A stretch of DNA of 64,000 nt from Romanomermis culicivorax (GCA_963922205.1 CAWUHX010000014.1:866001-930000); one strand, 5' to 3'. Positions 23,672-35,482 are shown, counted from the first letter of the stretch. The notes: generated by a model not told the origin, from the sequence alone. A program made the numbers and translations.

Positions 23672-24533
23672 TAATTATTTCTCCTTTCATTTGTGTATTT
23701 GATGAACGATAAAACGACCAAATAAATCAATTGGCAGATTTTCACCAAACATCTCAAGCCAAAATTTTTTCTCTCACTTTTAGCCTTGACATATGAGAAT
23801 CTCATTTTTTGTGTGAGCGTTTTTCTACTTCCTGAGGCTCACTTGCACATATTCCATAATTCTTGGCAGATAATCGCGTTGAGGACAAAATCTGTTCTAT
23901 ATAATATGTTTTCAGAATAGTCTTTCAAAATCTAGCTTGTCCCTATTTGATGACTGAAAGACTCTAATACTGTTGAGAGTCAGAGATAGCTGCTACACAA
24001 GATCATTTTGAATGAACTGATCACAATTGTCGGTCACTCATTAAAGTTGCTCAGAAATGGAACTCCTTCTAATTTAAGAAACGATGTAAAGTATCTGCAA
24101 TATTAGGTATGATAGCAGTAAACGTCATAGAAAGCTACGTCATGATGTACAAAGGTCTTGATGAACCCAAAAGACTCCTCTCGGAATCAACACAAGGATT
24201 GCGCCATATATGTTCGATCCCCTGGTATGCCCTCCTGACCAGAGTTCAATAACTTATGGAGTTGCAGAAACATCAACCCTACATGTTAGGCTAATGTTGA
24301 GTACTATAGATGAGTCTGATCATGGGGTCTGAGGAAGATAACTACAATGCTTAAACACTCATCTAACAGCAAGACAAACTAAAAGTTCTCCAACTGGACT
24401 CGCAGAAGCTTAACCAAAACCTAGCATGGACCGTAACGTCAGCAACGTGTTTCGTAGGCGTGCCCACACTCTTTAAACCTTACTAATTCCCGCCACTATC
24501 CTCACGAAGCAAAACTTGTTACCATCATATGAG
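23672..24533. other. Intergenic, nothing recognised
   Basis: Sequence after the gene B polyadenylation signal. No reading frame or repeat recognised. Confidence 0.4.
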
Positions 24534-24537
24534 CAGG

Positions 24538-25323
24538 TGTCGTATATGTGGTCGTATGCCCTCGGCTACCTAGCTGCGGTTCTCGGGAGATCCAATCTGG
24601 TACGGCCCCTGACGCTAACCCGGTACTAAATACAATCCTACTGCAGGTCACAGAGACTTGATGAACAAAGATATTTATTTTGGAAATGACAAAAGTGTAA
24701 ATACAACTGTGAGCAAGTGATAAACGGAATACAAAGTGCCAAAGTGTGAACATGACGCTGATTTCCTCCCTAAGTCGCTGACCCTTCTTTTTGTCCCTGT
24801 GCACAGAGCCCCAGGGACTTCCGGGTATCTTAATCCACGACCTAAGCTGAAAGCTTGTCCAAAGACAACACAGTCTACCTAACTCCTGAACAACCACTCA
24901 CTAATCTCCTTGATCAAGATTGAACGTCGAAAATCTCCTCAGGAGCGGGAGTCCTCAAGATGAATCCGCGACGCGAAAATCAAAACACACAATAATGCGA
25001 ATGGTGAATGCGTCCTCAATCCTTCCTCCGTCGCCGCGAGTCTTCTCCGAAGACGCAATAAGGGAAGCGACCAGACGATAATAATAAGTAAAATTAATAA
25101 TGAAAAAACATATTGCAACGCGTCTAACATCGACTTGCCAGTTGCATGCAAAACATTCGCACCACCATTTATGTATTTTGAACCAAAAATGTATGTGACA
25201 CAAACCGTTTTACCGGTTTGTTTACCTGAGAATAAATGAAAGCACTTTAACAACAAAGGAACTTTAGAAAATGAAAGTGAAGTAATTAGAGGACCAAAGG
25301 TCAGAGGAATTGACCCTCTGACA
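24538..25323 (-). mobile_element. Solo LTR, family LTR-C, copy 1
   Basis: Read on the minus strand it starts TGTCAGAGGG and ends ACGACA. It is flanked by the perfect 4-bp duplication CAGG (24534-24537 and 25324-25327). It is homologous in opposite orientation to 25745-26415: shared strings include GTCAATTCCTCTGACCTTTG, AACGGTTTGTGT and AGCCGCAG-type text near the end. An AATAAATATC on the minus strand could be its polyadenylation signal. No internal retroelement sequence remains. Confidence 0.88.
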
Positions 25324-25327
25324 CAGG

Positions 25328-25744
25328 TTGCTCATACAATGTGAGGATCAAAACCTATTTTTTCACACCCTGTTTGTATTGTAGCTCAAATTTGTAGTTC
25401 TTTAGACGCTTCTCACTGACTGTTGTTTTCATGTTTTTCCTGCCTTAGGTGTTTTGTCATTGTTATATGCAAATATTTTTACCTGTTCCTAAACTTTGCA
25501 TTGAACCAGCACTTGATGCTAGGTGTTGGTTTTCTTCCTCTTTCATTGCCAGGTGACTCTTTGGCCACTCGCCTCAACAGAAGTATTATTGTATATATAT
25601 ATATATATATATATATGTAAGGTTATTGGTATAGTGTTTACAGCAAATATGTTACATGTTACTGTAGCAGGACAGACGCATTCACACGCTCGCTTACTGA
25701 GGGTTGTTTGAAACGTAACAACAGATTGAGTTCATTATGTGGAG
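25328..25744. other. Spacer between two solo LTRs
   Basis: No gene. It includes a (TA)n microsatellite at about 25593-25616. Confidence 0.5.
25593..25616. repeat. (TA)n microsatellite
   Basis: About twelve uninterrupted TA units. Confidence 0.9.
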
Positions 25745-26415
25745 TGTCAGAGAGTCAATTCCTCTGACCTTTGGTCCTCTTTCATTACACATTTCATTTC
25801 TTAAGTTCTTTGTTGTTAAAGTAGATCCACTTTTTATTAGGTAAGCATATACGTCAAAACGGTTTGTGTTATACTAATTTTTGGTTCAAAAAATTGGATG
25901 GTAAATTTTGCATAGTGTTTAAAGCTACCATTGAGCGTCGTTTTTGTCTTTTATTCATTCATGCTTTCATTTTTTGATCGAAGACAGACGCCTCGGCCGT
26001 CGGTGACTGTGCGTCACGATTTGTTTCGTCTTTGTGCGGTGTGCCTTGCCGACAATGTTATTCTTTCAAAGTTCACTATTCTTCTGAGTCTCAATATTGT
26101 TGGTCGATATTCTCTGTGCCTGCCCCTACTATTTGTGCAAGTATTAGTACGTTTGCGGCTGGCCACTTTTTTGGTTTCTTTTAGTGTACAGCACGGTTGC
26201 ATTGCTACACTCATGGTGTTGCGTTATTTTGTATTTTTATTTTGTGTTTATTGTCGTTTGTTCCAATAATAACCTTCGTATTTCATCACTGATCCGTACC
26301 CTCCTTCTTAACTTTAACTCAGTTTGGTCCAATTAGCATTAAGGCAACAACCGTGTCAGGAGTCTCCCACGAGCCGCAGAAGGGTAGCCAGGGTATATGA
26401 GCCACATAATTAACA
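25745..26415 (+). mobile_element. Solo LTR, family LTR-C, copy 2
   Basis: Starts TGTCAGAGAG and ends TTAACA. It is flanked by the 4-bp duplication GGAG (25741-25744 and 26416-26419). Because it and copy 1 each have their own target duplication, they are independent insertions, and the inverted pair is incidental. Reading frames inside (such as 112 codons at 25931) are not genes. Confidence 0.88.
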
Positions 26416-26419
26416 GGAG

Positions 26420-27420
26420 TAGCAGTTTTAGAATAGAGCCAAGTCTACATTCAAATCTCTAGAAGATGGAAAAAATTACGTGTAGGGATTCGAACATTTG
26501 TTGTTCATTGTAGTTGTCACAGGAAGATATTCAATAAACAATGAGAACAAATGATTCTAAGTTGATATCGGCTGAGATAAACGTTTTATATTTCCCATAT
26601 ACCTAAAAGACGATTGAACTGATTTTCTGGTTTTGAATTTATCGAGGATGGGAATATGCAAAACATACAGAATAGTTTTATAGATGAAATACAAGAAGGT
26701 GATAAAATTTACAAAGTAGTAATGAGGTTAAACCAATAGAGGATATTCGAAAGGGCATGAGGTATAAGCGGACAGATAGGATACAGAAAGGGGTTGGTCG
26801 GGGAAATGGGAACGGAGCAAAAACTGATTGAGGAAAGAAAGAGAAATGCAGCTTGGAAAAAGTTTATAAAAACTATCATAAAAACTAATCACGTTATCCA
26901 ATGAAAGCTGGTAAGCTGGTAAGTGGGTGGGGAGGCGGCTAGCGAAAGTAGTGGGAAAAGCAATGTGAGCGATGATGATTAAGAAAATTGAATGGAGAAA
27001 AAGTAGAATAAAGAAAGAAACAAGTTCATGAAAATATGCCTCCACCACCAGATTACAGGACCCTCAATGATGGCAACCATAGTTTAGGCTATCCTGTTGC
27101 TTGGATGTTCTCTTGCTGTTGCTCGAGAGTTCGGTAGAAGTTGGGCTATGTTTGATTTTCGATCCCATGACCTTGCAAATAATGTCAACATGCTGAAATC
27201 AATTGAGCCAAATGATCATTGGGAAGGAGACCTGACATTACTGCGAAGCCCCGGGTTCAAGCTCCAGCAGAGCCTAGGTTTTACTGACAGTGGCAGGCGA
27301 TTGGGAAAGGTTGCCTCAACTTGATAAAAAATTATGATCATCTTTGTCATATTTCAGAGACTTATTTGATAAACTCAAAGAATTTCAACTAACTATATTC
27401 GTCTTTGAAAACTTGCTATA
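26420..27420. other. Intergenic, nothing recognised
   Basis: Two reading frames (minus 106 aa, 26728-27048; plus 75 aa, 27097-27324) have no motif. The plus one precedes the DIRS relic and could be its unreadable upstream part, but I cannot support that. Confidence 0.35.
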
Positions 27421-28355
27421 ATGTATCCTCCTTTCTCGTTATATTTGCTGGGGATTAAAATATGCAGCTTTCTAGAGCCAAAATTGTACGTAATTTTTCT
27501 CGGACATGAAACATGTTTAAAAAATACGTTACTGATGGATGACATCTTGCAAAAATGTGGTCTTCTACATCCGAATAAATTTGTAAAAATCTTAGACCTG
27601 GCATGCCTGCTTAGAAAGTTTGTTTCTGGAAGTGGTGCCAATCTTTTCACCCGTGAACTACAAAAATGCTTAATAAATGCACTACGTAAAAGTAGGGATT
27701 GCTGTAGCACAATAACTTTTTCGTCAGAGGCTAAATCGGAACTTGCTTGAGCCAGGTGAAAGCTTGGAATGGTAGATGCAATTTGCCCCCTCCAGCTTCT
27801 CTGAAAATTTTTTCCGATGCATCCAATGACAGCTGGGGTGCTTTTTGCAATGGTGTCCACACGGGTGGTCGTTGGTTGGTCATGGAATCTACCCTCCATA
27901 TTAACTGTGAATAACTTTTAGCCCCCTTTTTTGCTTAAAAAATATTTCGCAAAAAAGCTTTCCAATACGTCCATTTCCTTAATGATTGAAAATTCAACAG
28001 CTATTGCCCACATTAATAAGTTCGGCGGCACGAAAAACAAATCTCTTTGTGATGTGGCTGTAAAAATTTGGTCATGGTGCCTTGATCGACACCTATACAT
28101 CAGAGTGCTCCAGGAAGGGATAATCTTGATGCCGATTGGTCATCTCGACAGTTTTCCGACCCAAGCGGCTGGAAGTTGGAGACTAGACTTTTTGCTTCCA
28201 TAAATAAAAAGCGGGGACCAGTTGAAATTGATCCTTTTGCAGACCGTCCGAATTCACAATTAAAACCTTTTGTTACTCGGAGGCCTGAGCCTGATGCTTC
28301 TGCTATAGATGCTTTTAGTTTGGATTGGCATGCGTGGTTTGCTTTCGCCTTTCCA
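27421..28355 (+). pseudogene. DIRS polymerase C-terminus and RNase H relic
   Basis: Successive frames encode a thumb-like segment (FTRELQKCLINALRKSRD near 27645), then the strand IFSDASNDSWGAF near 27810 with the first RNase H aspartate. Next come STAIAHINKFGGTKNKS near 27995, and RGPVEIDPFADRPN then AFSLDWHAW near 28210-28340. These are hallmarks of DIRS-type RNase H and its linker. Frameshifts fall near 27745 and 27910, and the reading frame changes again near 28190. The product would act with the missing reverse transcriptase to copy element RNA. It cannot be made from this copy. Confidence 0.78.
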
Positions 28356-29255
28356 TGTAATGACCAGATTTGTGTGAGGTACTTTACTTCTAACCAACGG
28401 TCGCTACGGGGGGAACGAAAGGGGGCGCGGGCGGTACAATACGGGGCGATATGGCTTTACAATACTCGACAGCTGCTTTAGGCGTCGATACGACAAACGA
28501 TAAACGATAAACGCGGCGAGTACACACAGCTTAATTGCTTCCGAATAAAAATGAGACCTGCTCTCAGTATAAAAAAGGACGCTTGCAAATACGGGGCGCG
28601 CAAGTCGAAAATTGAAAATTACAAGAATAATAAAATCACGCTTGCTTCTTCTTTTATACGACGTTTTTGGCCACTCCCTGGGCGTTGCGGGAGGTCGAGC
28701 TTCTGTCTATCTTCTTCTGCCAATCGTCGTTTCCTGCTACGCTTTTTTTATGCTTACTTAGTTACGCCTCTCTAATGCTTTCCTGGTACCGTATGCTTTC
28801 TGTGCTTCGCTTGCTTTCTACGGTGGGCTTGGCCACACCTCTATGCTTCTGTGCATGCTTCCTGTATCGGTTTCTCTGTATACACATGTTTTGTGGGGCC
28901 GCCGCTACCGTTACACTTGAGACTACTGTCTGGCGGGGCATCTAGGTATTTTACTGTGTGCAGGTGTTGTTTACGATTTTTACGGGGGATTACGGTAGCT
29001 GTGGAATGTGTAGTTTAGTGTAGGTTCTAGGGGAACAGCTGCCGTTTGTGCAAATTAATTAGGGCATCTTAATTGGGCTACTGGGGTGTGAACGGATCAA
29101 AATAAAGTACTTCACGTAATTTTAGAGGAATGTTTGGGTGTGAATCCCAGACACCCTTGAGACGATAAAATGTGAAAATAAAATAATATCTAATAAATGT
29201 CTATCACATACAGTATGCTACATATTTACAGTACTGCTTTAGCAGGTACGTTACA
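28356..29255 (+). mobile_element. Solo LTR, family LTR-B, copy 1 (inside DIRS relic)
   Basis: A 900-bp LTR starts TGTAATGACC and ends ACGTTACA (inverted termini TGTAA/TTACA). It is flanked by the perfect 4-bp duplication TCCA (28352-28355 and 29256-29259). Removing it restores the DIRS frame, which proves the insertion polarity. AATAAA motifs occur at about 29100 and 29175. About 28650-29255 is nearly identical to 33145-33754. The Cys/Leu-rich reading frames inside are not genes. Confidence 0.92.
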
Positions 29256-29259
29256 TCCA

Positions 29260-30010
29260 TCTTATTGGCTCATCGGCTGAGTAATCCAAAAAGTCGTTCA
29301 AAACTCGTCCAAAATGATTCTTATTGTTCCAGTGTGGCCTAGACCGCATTGGTGGGCCCAACTTCTAGCCGTGGCAGTCGACCGACCTCTCCTGTTGCCT
29401 CATCGGGACAACTTAATAACACCAGTTTGAAGGAGTGTCATCTTTCGGTGATAAACAAAGCGCTACGTTTATCAGCATGGAAAATCTCAGGGATATCGGA
29501 ACAACCAGAGGATTCTCGGAAGAGCAGCCAGCATCATGCTACAATCATGGTCTTTGGTACAACTTTGCCGTTAATAAGTGGCATTGCTGGTGTATTAGAC
29601 AGAAAATTGATCATTTTCGAATCTCTGATTGCGAATTAATTGACTATTTACTAATGCTTTACAAGGACAAACTAAAATTTAGAACAATATCCGGCGCACA
29701 ATCCGCCATTGTAACTTTTTTAAATGAAATGGGTTATGATTTGAGTAATAATGCACAGATTGCACAGTTTTCAATCTGGTGCCGCCCCAACTAAAATATG
29801 CAAATACAGGGGACATCTTCTTAGTTCTGGATTTCTTGCATAACATTGATGAGAAGGATCTGGCGGGCGATCCATCTTAAGCCGGTGAGAAGATGCTAAC
29901 ATTCAAAACGTTGATGTTACTTGCACTTAGTTGCCCAAAACGGGCGTCGGAAATTCAAAAATTGGATATAAATTACGTAAAATTTTTTGACAACTATGTT
30001 TTATTGTCTA
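29260..30010 (+). pseudogene. DIRS tyrosine recombinase relic
   Basis: After the LTR the frame reads LIVPVWPRPHWWAQLL-like linker text. A core-binding domain follows (WCIRQKIDHFRISD, then LKFRTISGAQSAI, 29560-29740). The start of the catalytic domain shows as CPKRASEIQKLD near 29930, which contains the conserved arginine of tyrosine recombinases. The later catalytic H-x-x-R and tyrosine were not found before the text becomes unreadable near 30010. One stop lies near 29790 and another near 29878. It would insert circular element DNA into the genome. Confidence 0.78.
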
Positions 30011-30679
30011 TTCCATTATAACTAGGGACATTATTTCACTTCGGCCTAATGGCCTAGCAAAATATTAAATTTTTCTTTAATTTCAGATTTCATTTTTAAC
30101 CCGAAAAGACATTTTTTTGACCTAATTTGTTTGTAAAAAATTTGGGTTTTTTTGAGCTAAAGTTTTTTTTGGAGTCAGCAACACTAACTTTTCATAAAAC
30201 ATTCTACAAGTTCTATGTTTAGATAAGTCATCATTTTTGGATGCTTTGAAGACAACGCATTGAACAAAGATGCACATACATTGCATGGATCACGTTGAAA
30301 CAGTTGATGGATATCTGAAAAGTAGAAAACGAGAGAGGCCAACAAATTACAGAACACAACAAAAAGATTTGATGCAGCCAAAAAAACACGAAAAATTGTC
30401 TTATCACTGTGAAATGTTGCCAGCAATCAATCATTCCGATACTCGTCTTAATTTGAGCTCACTCGAATTTCGAATCCGTGATTTATTGAATCGACCATAG
30501 AGTAGGATATGCAAAGTGGAAATTATACAATTGATTTTCAGTGTACATATATAGAAAATTGTCAACATGGGTTTCATTATTTTTTCGAAGTCAGCTATGC
30601 TGTTGGAGTCATGAAATGTTTCTGGTGCAACGGCTAGGCAACTTCGAAGCATCGGTAGTCGTGAAAGAAATAATTTCAA
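30011..30679. other. Intergenic, nothing recognised
   Basis: Plus-strand frame 30270-30500 (76 aa, basic, Lys/Arg-rich) and its minus shadows have no recognisable family. It may be a host exon or chance. Confidence 0.35.
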
Positions 30680-31352
30680 TGATATGTATGCTATACTAAG
30701 AAGAGGTTTTATTTGAGAATGAAACACGAAATATTCGATGAGAGTAGCATATATTGAGACAGGCTGGGGTTCAATTGCGAAACTGTTTCCAAAGTGCATC
30801 AGAAATTTTAAAAGTTTCAAAAACACACGCGAAAGTTCAGAAGGGAAGCAATGCTGGCTTTGCCCTATGTCGGGGATGGACATAGTCTATCTCCAGGTTG
30901 GGAAGAAATAACCAAAGTCGACGCAAATCGCGTCGATGCCGATTTGCATAGACACCGTGTATAAAAATGCTGGTCGTCTATGTTTTTGGTCATTCTATGA
31001 TTGTTTGTTTTATTTTTAATAAAGGAAAATCGGCGGGCCTGCAGGCCAATTTTTATATTTATTGTTTATATTATTTTGGTGGAGAATTTCCGCCCCAAAT
31101 ACAACGACCTGCGGCTGGACATTCATTGGATTACTCGCAGTAGAGGGAATGCAGGTTAGACCCCGGATTTCTGGAGTGTCACCCAGCGTGCAAGTCTACA
31201 TTTACAACTCAGTTCTCGGCCTGACTTCTAGGTTTGCCCCTGTTTTGAAGTTACTTGAGCTCAGAGAGTTATTTAATCTTCTGCAGTTCTTTGGAACGAA
31301 AGCAGGAGATCTTTGTTGATTTTGAGACTGACCGAACTGTTGCAAATGGTGC

Positions 31353-31686
31353 ACTGACGATTGAGCGCCGGATAATTGAGCGCCGAAAATTGAGCGCCGA
31401 CAACTGAGCACCGGACAATTGAGCGCTGTGACAACTGAGCGCCGAAAACTGAGCACTGACAACTGAGTGCCGACAACTGAGCGCCGGACAATTGAGCGCC
31501 GACAATTGAGCACCGACAACTGAGCGCCAGACAACTGAGCGCCGTGACAATTGAGCCCCCTGACAACTGAGTGCCAGACATTTGAGCACCGACAACTGAG
31601 CGCCAGACATTTGAGTGCCGACAACTGAGCGCCGACTATTTAATGCATTATAATTGAGCGTTTTTTTCATTTACTGAGCGCTACGG
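31353..31686. repeat. Word-repeat array (GACAACTGAGCGCC)
   Basis: About twenty degenerate units of 14-16 bp, for example GACAACTGAGCGCC and GACAATTGAGCGCCG. On the minus strand it gives three overlapping artificial frames of 102-140 aa rich in Leu/Ser/Ala, which are translations of the repeat. The core CAATTGAGCGC resembles the GACAATAGAGCGC array at 14056-15137. Confidence 0.88.
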
Positions 31687-31783
31687 AATACTAGCATTTC
31701 AGTGATTATCTACCGTAATGTATATATGTCCATACGTCTAATATTATGAATCAAACAAATATGGTCATTCCAATACCTATATG

Positions 31784-31984
31784 TGTGCTTATACTTCCCG
31801 CGCGGAGTCTTCCTTTTGGTGTCCTCCTCGCTGCGCACTCCGCACAGGGAAATAGAGCAAGCTGGGCTGGTTGGTCCGCGAGGTTCTCTTAATCCCGCGA
31901 GGCAAATAGAATATCTCCGCGCCATCGACTGCTATACAATGGAGAAGAAACATGCAAATCAATCAGTACAGTTTTTACCATAGA
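31784..31984. repeat. 200-bp dispersed repeat, copy 1
   Basis: Aligns with 33919-34120: GTG.TTATACTTC then GCG.AGTC.TCCTT, GGGAAATAGAGC, GGCTGGTTGGTC, and CAAATCAATCA.TACAGTTTTTAC. Family not recognised. Confidence 0.7.
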
Positions 31985-32329
31985 TGGACAAAAAAGCTTT
32001 TAATTTCTCTGTTCTATGTTCACCGAAGACGGCGAGAATTCGAAACGATGGAAAATACGGACATTTCTGCAAATTGCATTGCCTTATTCCATATTCATTT
32101 TAATGCGGAACCTCGAGGGTGCCTTTAAATTAAGCGTATCGGATTTTCCCTTGTCCGAGCAGGACAACTTTTGCGCGTCTCACACCGGACGAATTCCAGT
32201 AACTTTTTGATTTAATTCGTCATTGTTTGGGAAAAGCCCGAACACGCGCTATGCTGATCTCAGCAGTGCAAAGACTTGCTGTAGCACTCGGTTAAAGTTT
32301 GGAATTTATTTTTGACTTTTAATTTCAAA
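31985..32329. other. Intergenic, nothing recognised
   Basis: No gene or repeat recognised. Confidence 0.35.
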
Positions 32330-33117
32330 TTTCCTTTCAAAGGCTTAAAGTTGTAGTCCATTCACTTTGGAATGATAGAAGTAGAGAGCACCAAAATAGG
32401 TACGTTCTATTCAACACGCAATTTTCACAGAGTACAAATTTGTACTGTAGAAAAACGCAAAATTCTGCAAGGATGCAATGCCAGAATCATAGAAAGAACA
32501 CGCCTCTTATTCAGTATTGATTTCCATGACAAGGTTATGGGATAAAACTTCCAGCTGTTTTTTAGCTGTAGAGACGAAAAATTTTCTTCATTCATTACAG
32601 TAATAAGCCTTACCAGTTTTTGTTTGTTGAACTTACTATCGTGTGATCAGTGCCTAAACTATTTCAGAATCAAGGAAGAACAGTATTGAGTAGATTACGG
32701 TCAAAACTAGTGATTTTTACCAGCTAGTACGGTTCAAGAGCAGGCGCAGACTGACTAGACAAGAGGTGATGAAGTTAAAAATTTCGATCTGGGATTGATG
32801 CATTGTAGGTGAAAACAAGCATTTTCGATATTTTCTCCAGGAAGAATATAAACAAGTAGAAAATGATCGAAAACTCATGTGTCTATCACATTCTCCCTGC
32901 AGAACAATCTCCACCATTGTCATGCCCCATGCAGAAACCAAGGGAACCCTCCGCCAACAAGCCTTGACCTTAGAAATCAACTTTGTAGTGGTCCACGCCA
33001 AGGTACACCTTTGATTGGCTAGGTTCAGAAATATTCTTCCTCTGATGTGCCGCCCCTTTGATTTTTCTCAAGATGTGATCTTTTTCTTAGATGGGATATC
33101 CATCTTTTCACAAGACA

Positions 33118-33754
33118 TTTAACGACCAGATTTTTTATATTTATTTTTCTTCTTTTATACGACGTTTTGGCCACTCCCTGGGCGTCGCGGGAGGTCGAGC
33201 TTCTGTCCATCTTCTTCCGCCAATCGTCGCTTCCTGCTACGCTTTTTATGCTTTTCTTAGTTACGCCTTTCTAATGCTCTCCTGGTACTGTATGCTTTCT
33301 GTGCTTCGCTTGCTTTCTACGGTGGGCTTGGCCACACCTTTGTGCTTCTGTGCATGCTTCCTGTATCGGTTTCTCTGTATACACATGTTTTGTGGGGCCC
33401 CCGCTACCGTTACACTTGAGACTACTGTCTGGCGGGGCTTCTACATATTTTACCATGTGCAGGTGTTGTTTACGATTTTTATGGGGGATTACAGTAGCTG
33501 TGGAATGTGTAGTTTAGTGTAGGTTCTAGGGGAACAGCTGCCGCTTGTGCAAATTAATTAGGGCATCTTAATTGGGCTACCGGGGTGTGAACGGATCAAA
33601 ATAAAGTACTTCACGTAATTTTGTCGGAATGTTTGGGTGTGAATCCCAGACACCCTTGAGATGATAAAATGTGAAAATAAAATAATATATAATAAATGTC
33701 TATCACATACAGTATGCTACATATTTACAGTACCGCTTTAGCAGGTACGTTACA
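33118..33754 (+). mobile_element. LTR-B, copy 2 (internally deleted solo LTR)
   Basis: Starts TTTAACGACCAGATTT against TGTAATGACCAGATTT in copy 1 and ends at the same ACGTTACA. About 260 bp present near 28385-28645 of copy 1 are missing here; the remaining 600 bp are nearly identical. The flanks GACA and GATA are a near-match for a 4-bp duplication. It interrupts the AAGAT word array of the segmental duplication, so it inserted after that duplication. Confidence 0.82.
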
Positions 33755-33918
33755 GATAAGATCTTGGTTTTCTCATGATGGGATTTTGTTTTTTCTTGGA
33801 AATGAAATCTTGATTTTTTAGTATGATGTCTTGATTTTTTAAAGATCATCTTGAAAAAATGCGAACACAGCGCACGCAAAAGTTCAAAGGGGCAGCGATG
33901 CTGGCTATACCCTAAGCC

Positions 33919-34120
33919 TGTGTTTATACTTCAGGCGCAGAGTCCTCCTTGCGGGATTCTCCTTGCTGGGTACCCCGCACGAGAGAAATAGAGCTGGCTT
34001 GGCTGGTTGGTCTGTGAGATCCTCTTTATCAAGAGAGGTAAATAGAACATACCAGTTCCATCAAGTGCTATAAAAATTGGAAGGAACATACAAATCAATC
34101 AATACAGTTTTTACTGTAGG
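33919..34120. repeat. 200-bp dispersed repeat, copy 2
   Basis: Second copy of the 31784-31984 repeat. It sits between two pieces of the AAGAT word array. Confidence 0.7.
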
Positions 34121-34194
34121 GGAACGAATTGACAGAATTTTTTCTCTTTTGCGACCTTTCAACGTGGATTGGCTTCTCTGTTCCATCATGTTCC

Positions 34195-34350
34195 GCCCTT
34201 TGATTTTTCTCAAGATGTAATCTTGATTGATTTCTTAGATGGGATATTCATCTTTTCTCAGTATAAAATCTTGATTTTCTCAAGATAGGATTTAGTTTTT
34301 TTCTTGGGATCTTGATTTTTAAGATGATATCTAGATTTCTTTCAAGATCA
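34195..34350. repeat. AAGAT/ATCTT word array, right copy
   Basis: Degenerate TTTTTCTCAAGATGTAATC and CTTGATTTTT units as at 18995-19195. Related units also lie at 33055-33117 and 33755-33862. Confidence 0.6.
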
Positions 34351-35234
34351 TCTTGAAAAAATGCGATTCATATAGAAAAAAATTACAATGCACTTAAAAA
34401 AGGCGAAAGATTAAAAAAAATCTTACATCTTGATCTATTGCGATGCGTCATGAAATGTTTGCGATACATCTTGATAAATGTCATGCGTCATGTTGAAAGG
34501 TAACGATTTTTTTCAAATAGTCCTCCTCGTATTCCGAAAATTTTCTATTTAATTACATTTACATCTTTCTTATTGTTCAAAATTATTTTTATTCCATTTC
34601 ATCGTTTTTCTGTACTTCCTTTTCAGTTTCGTCATTGTGTATGTTTTGATCAGTAGCTGACGACCTCAATTTCGTCATACTTTCACAACTTCTCTGCAAA
34701 AAAATATTGTTCAAAGCCAGTAAGAAAAGTACTGAATATCGAAATCAAAATCATAAAAAAGGGTGACTTGAGGTATCGCTATAATCAAAAGTGTACAGAA
34801 GAACTAAGAGACAGTGCTTCAGGGAATTTATGAAATAAAAACACAACAAAGAATAAATGACTTAACTTTCTAACCACTAAGACACATTGACAACCACGCT
34901 GACTTCGACGAATATGTTGGCTGCTCTTCATATGAAAACTGCCATTGTCCAGTCTTGTCAAGTTTCGTTAATTTGCATAAGTTTTGAAAAACACTACGTC
35001 GTCCATCCCCAACGCTTTTTTCGAAATCAAGTATGATATTGGAGCACTGAAGTGTCTACGTGCATGCACCCATCTTTTACATTCCAACTTCAAAGCATCG
35101 ATAGTCGAGCAGGCCCTGCATATGATAATGAAAAAAGTTTGCACCCTATATGAAAATCAAAAACGAATTATGTGCATGAGAGTATCATAGGGTTCGAGCA
35201 GAGCAAATATTCTTTGTCTGGCAGACATTATGCA

Positions 35235-35482
35235 GGCTTTTGCTGAAAAAGTTTCTACAGTATACAAAATCAAAAGCGATGATAGCATATCGTTCGATAC
35301 AGGCAAACAGTTTTTATGAATGTATTTCTCTTAACTAAGCAGTTTTGTAACATGCCATATTATGTCAATATACGAAAAAGTTATGCAAGTTATATAACTG
35401 ACTTTAATTTTCATTTACTAATTCATATTCCATCATTCTTCTACTGCTTGATTCGGTATTTTTTCAACAGAGTCATTCAAAA
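35235..35482 (+). promoter_or_regulatory. Conserved upstream region of gene C
   Basis: Nearly the same as the region before gene B. The core at 35303-35343 has AAACAGTTTTTATGAATG and CTTAACTAAGCAG, and AGTTATATAACT recurs at about 35391-35402. Confidence 0.5.

Larger units (their letters stand above)
27421..30010 (+). mobile_element. Decayed DIRS-like tyrosine-recombinase retrotransposon
   Basis: DIRS elements encode reverse transcriptase/RNase H and insert with a tyrosine recombinase rather than an integrase. Here the plus strand shows the end of the polymerase and its RNase H domain, then a tyrosine recombinase. The two parts are separated by a solo LTR (28356-29255) that landed inside the reading frame; across the TCCA duplication the DIRS frame resumes directly. 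The polymerase core and terminal repeats were not found, so the element is 5'-truncated. Confidence 0.8.

Noticed and set aside
24538..26415. Long inverted repeat that looks like one foldback element
   Set aside because: Each arm has its own 4-bp target duplication and LTR-type ends, so these are two independent solo LTRs.
27393..27899. 168-codon minus-strand frame
   Set aside because: It is the antisense shadow of the DIRS RNase H region, whose plus-strand motifs are clear.
28667..28945. Cys/Leu-rich 92-codon frame, recurring at 33091-33522
   Set aside because: It lies inside an LTR present in two copies, and frames are not consistently kept between the copies.
31202..31670. Three overlapping minus-strand frames of 102-140 aa
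   Set aside because: They are translations of a 14-16 bp tandem repeat.
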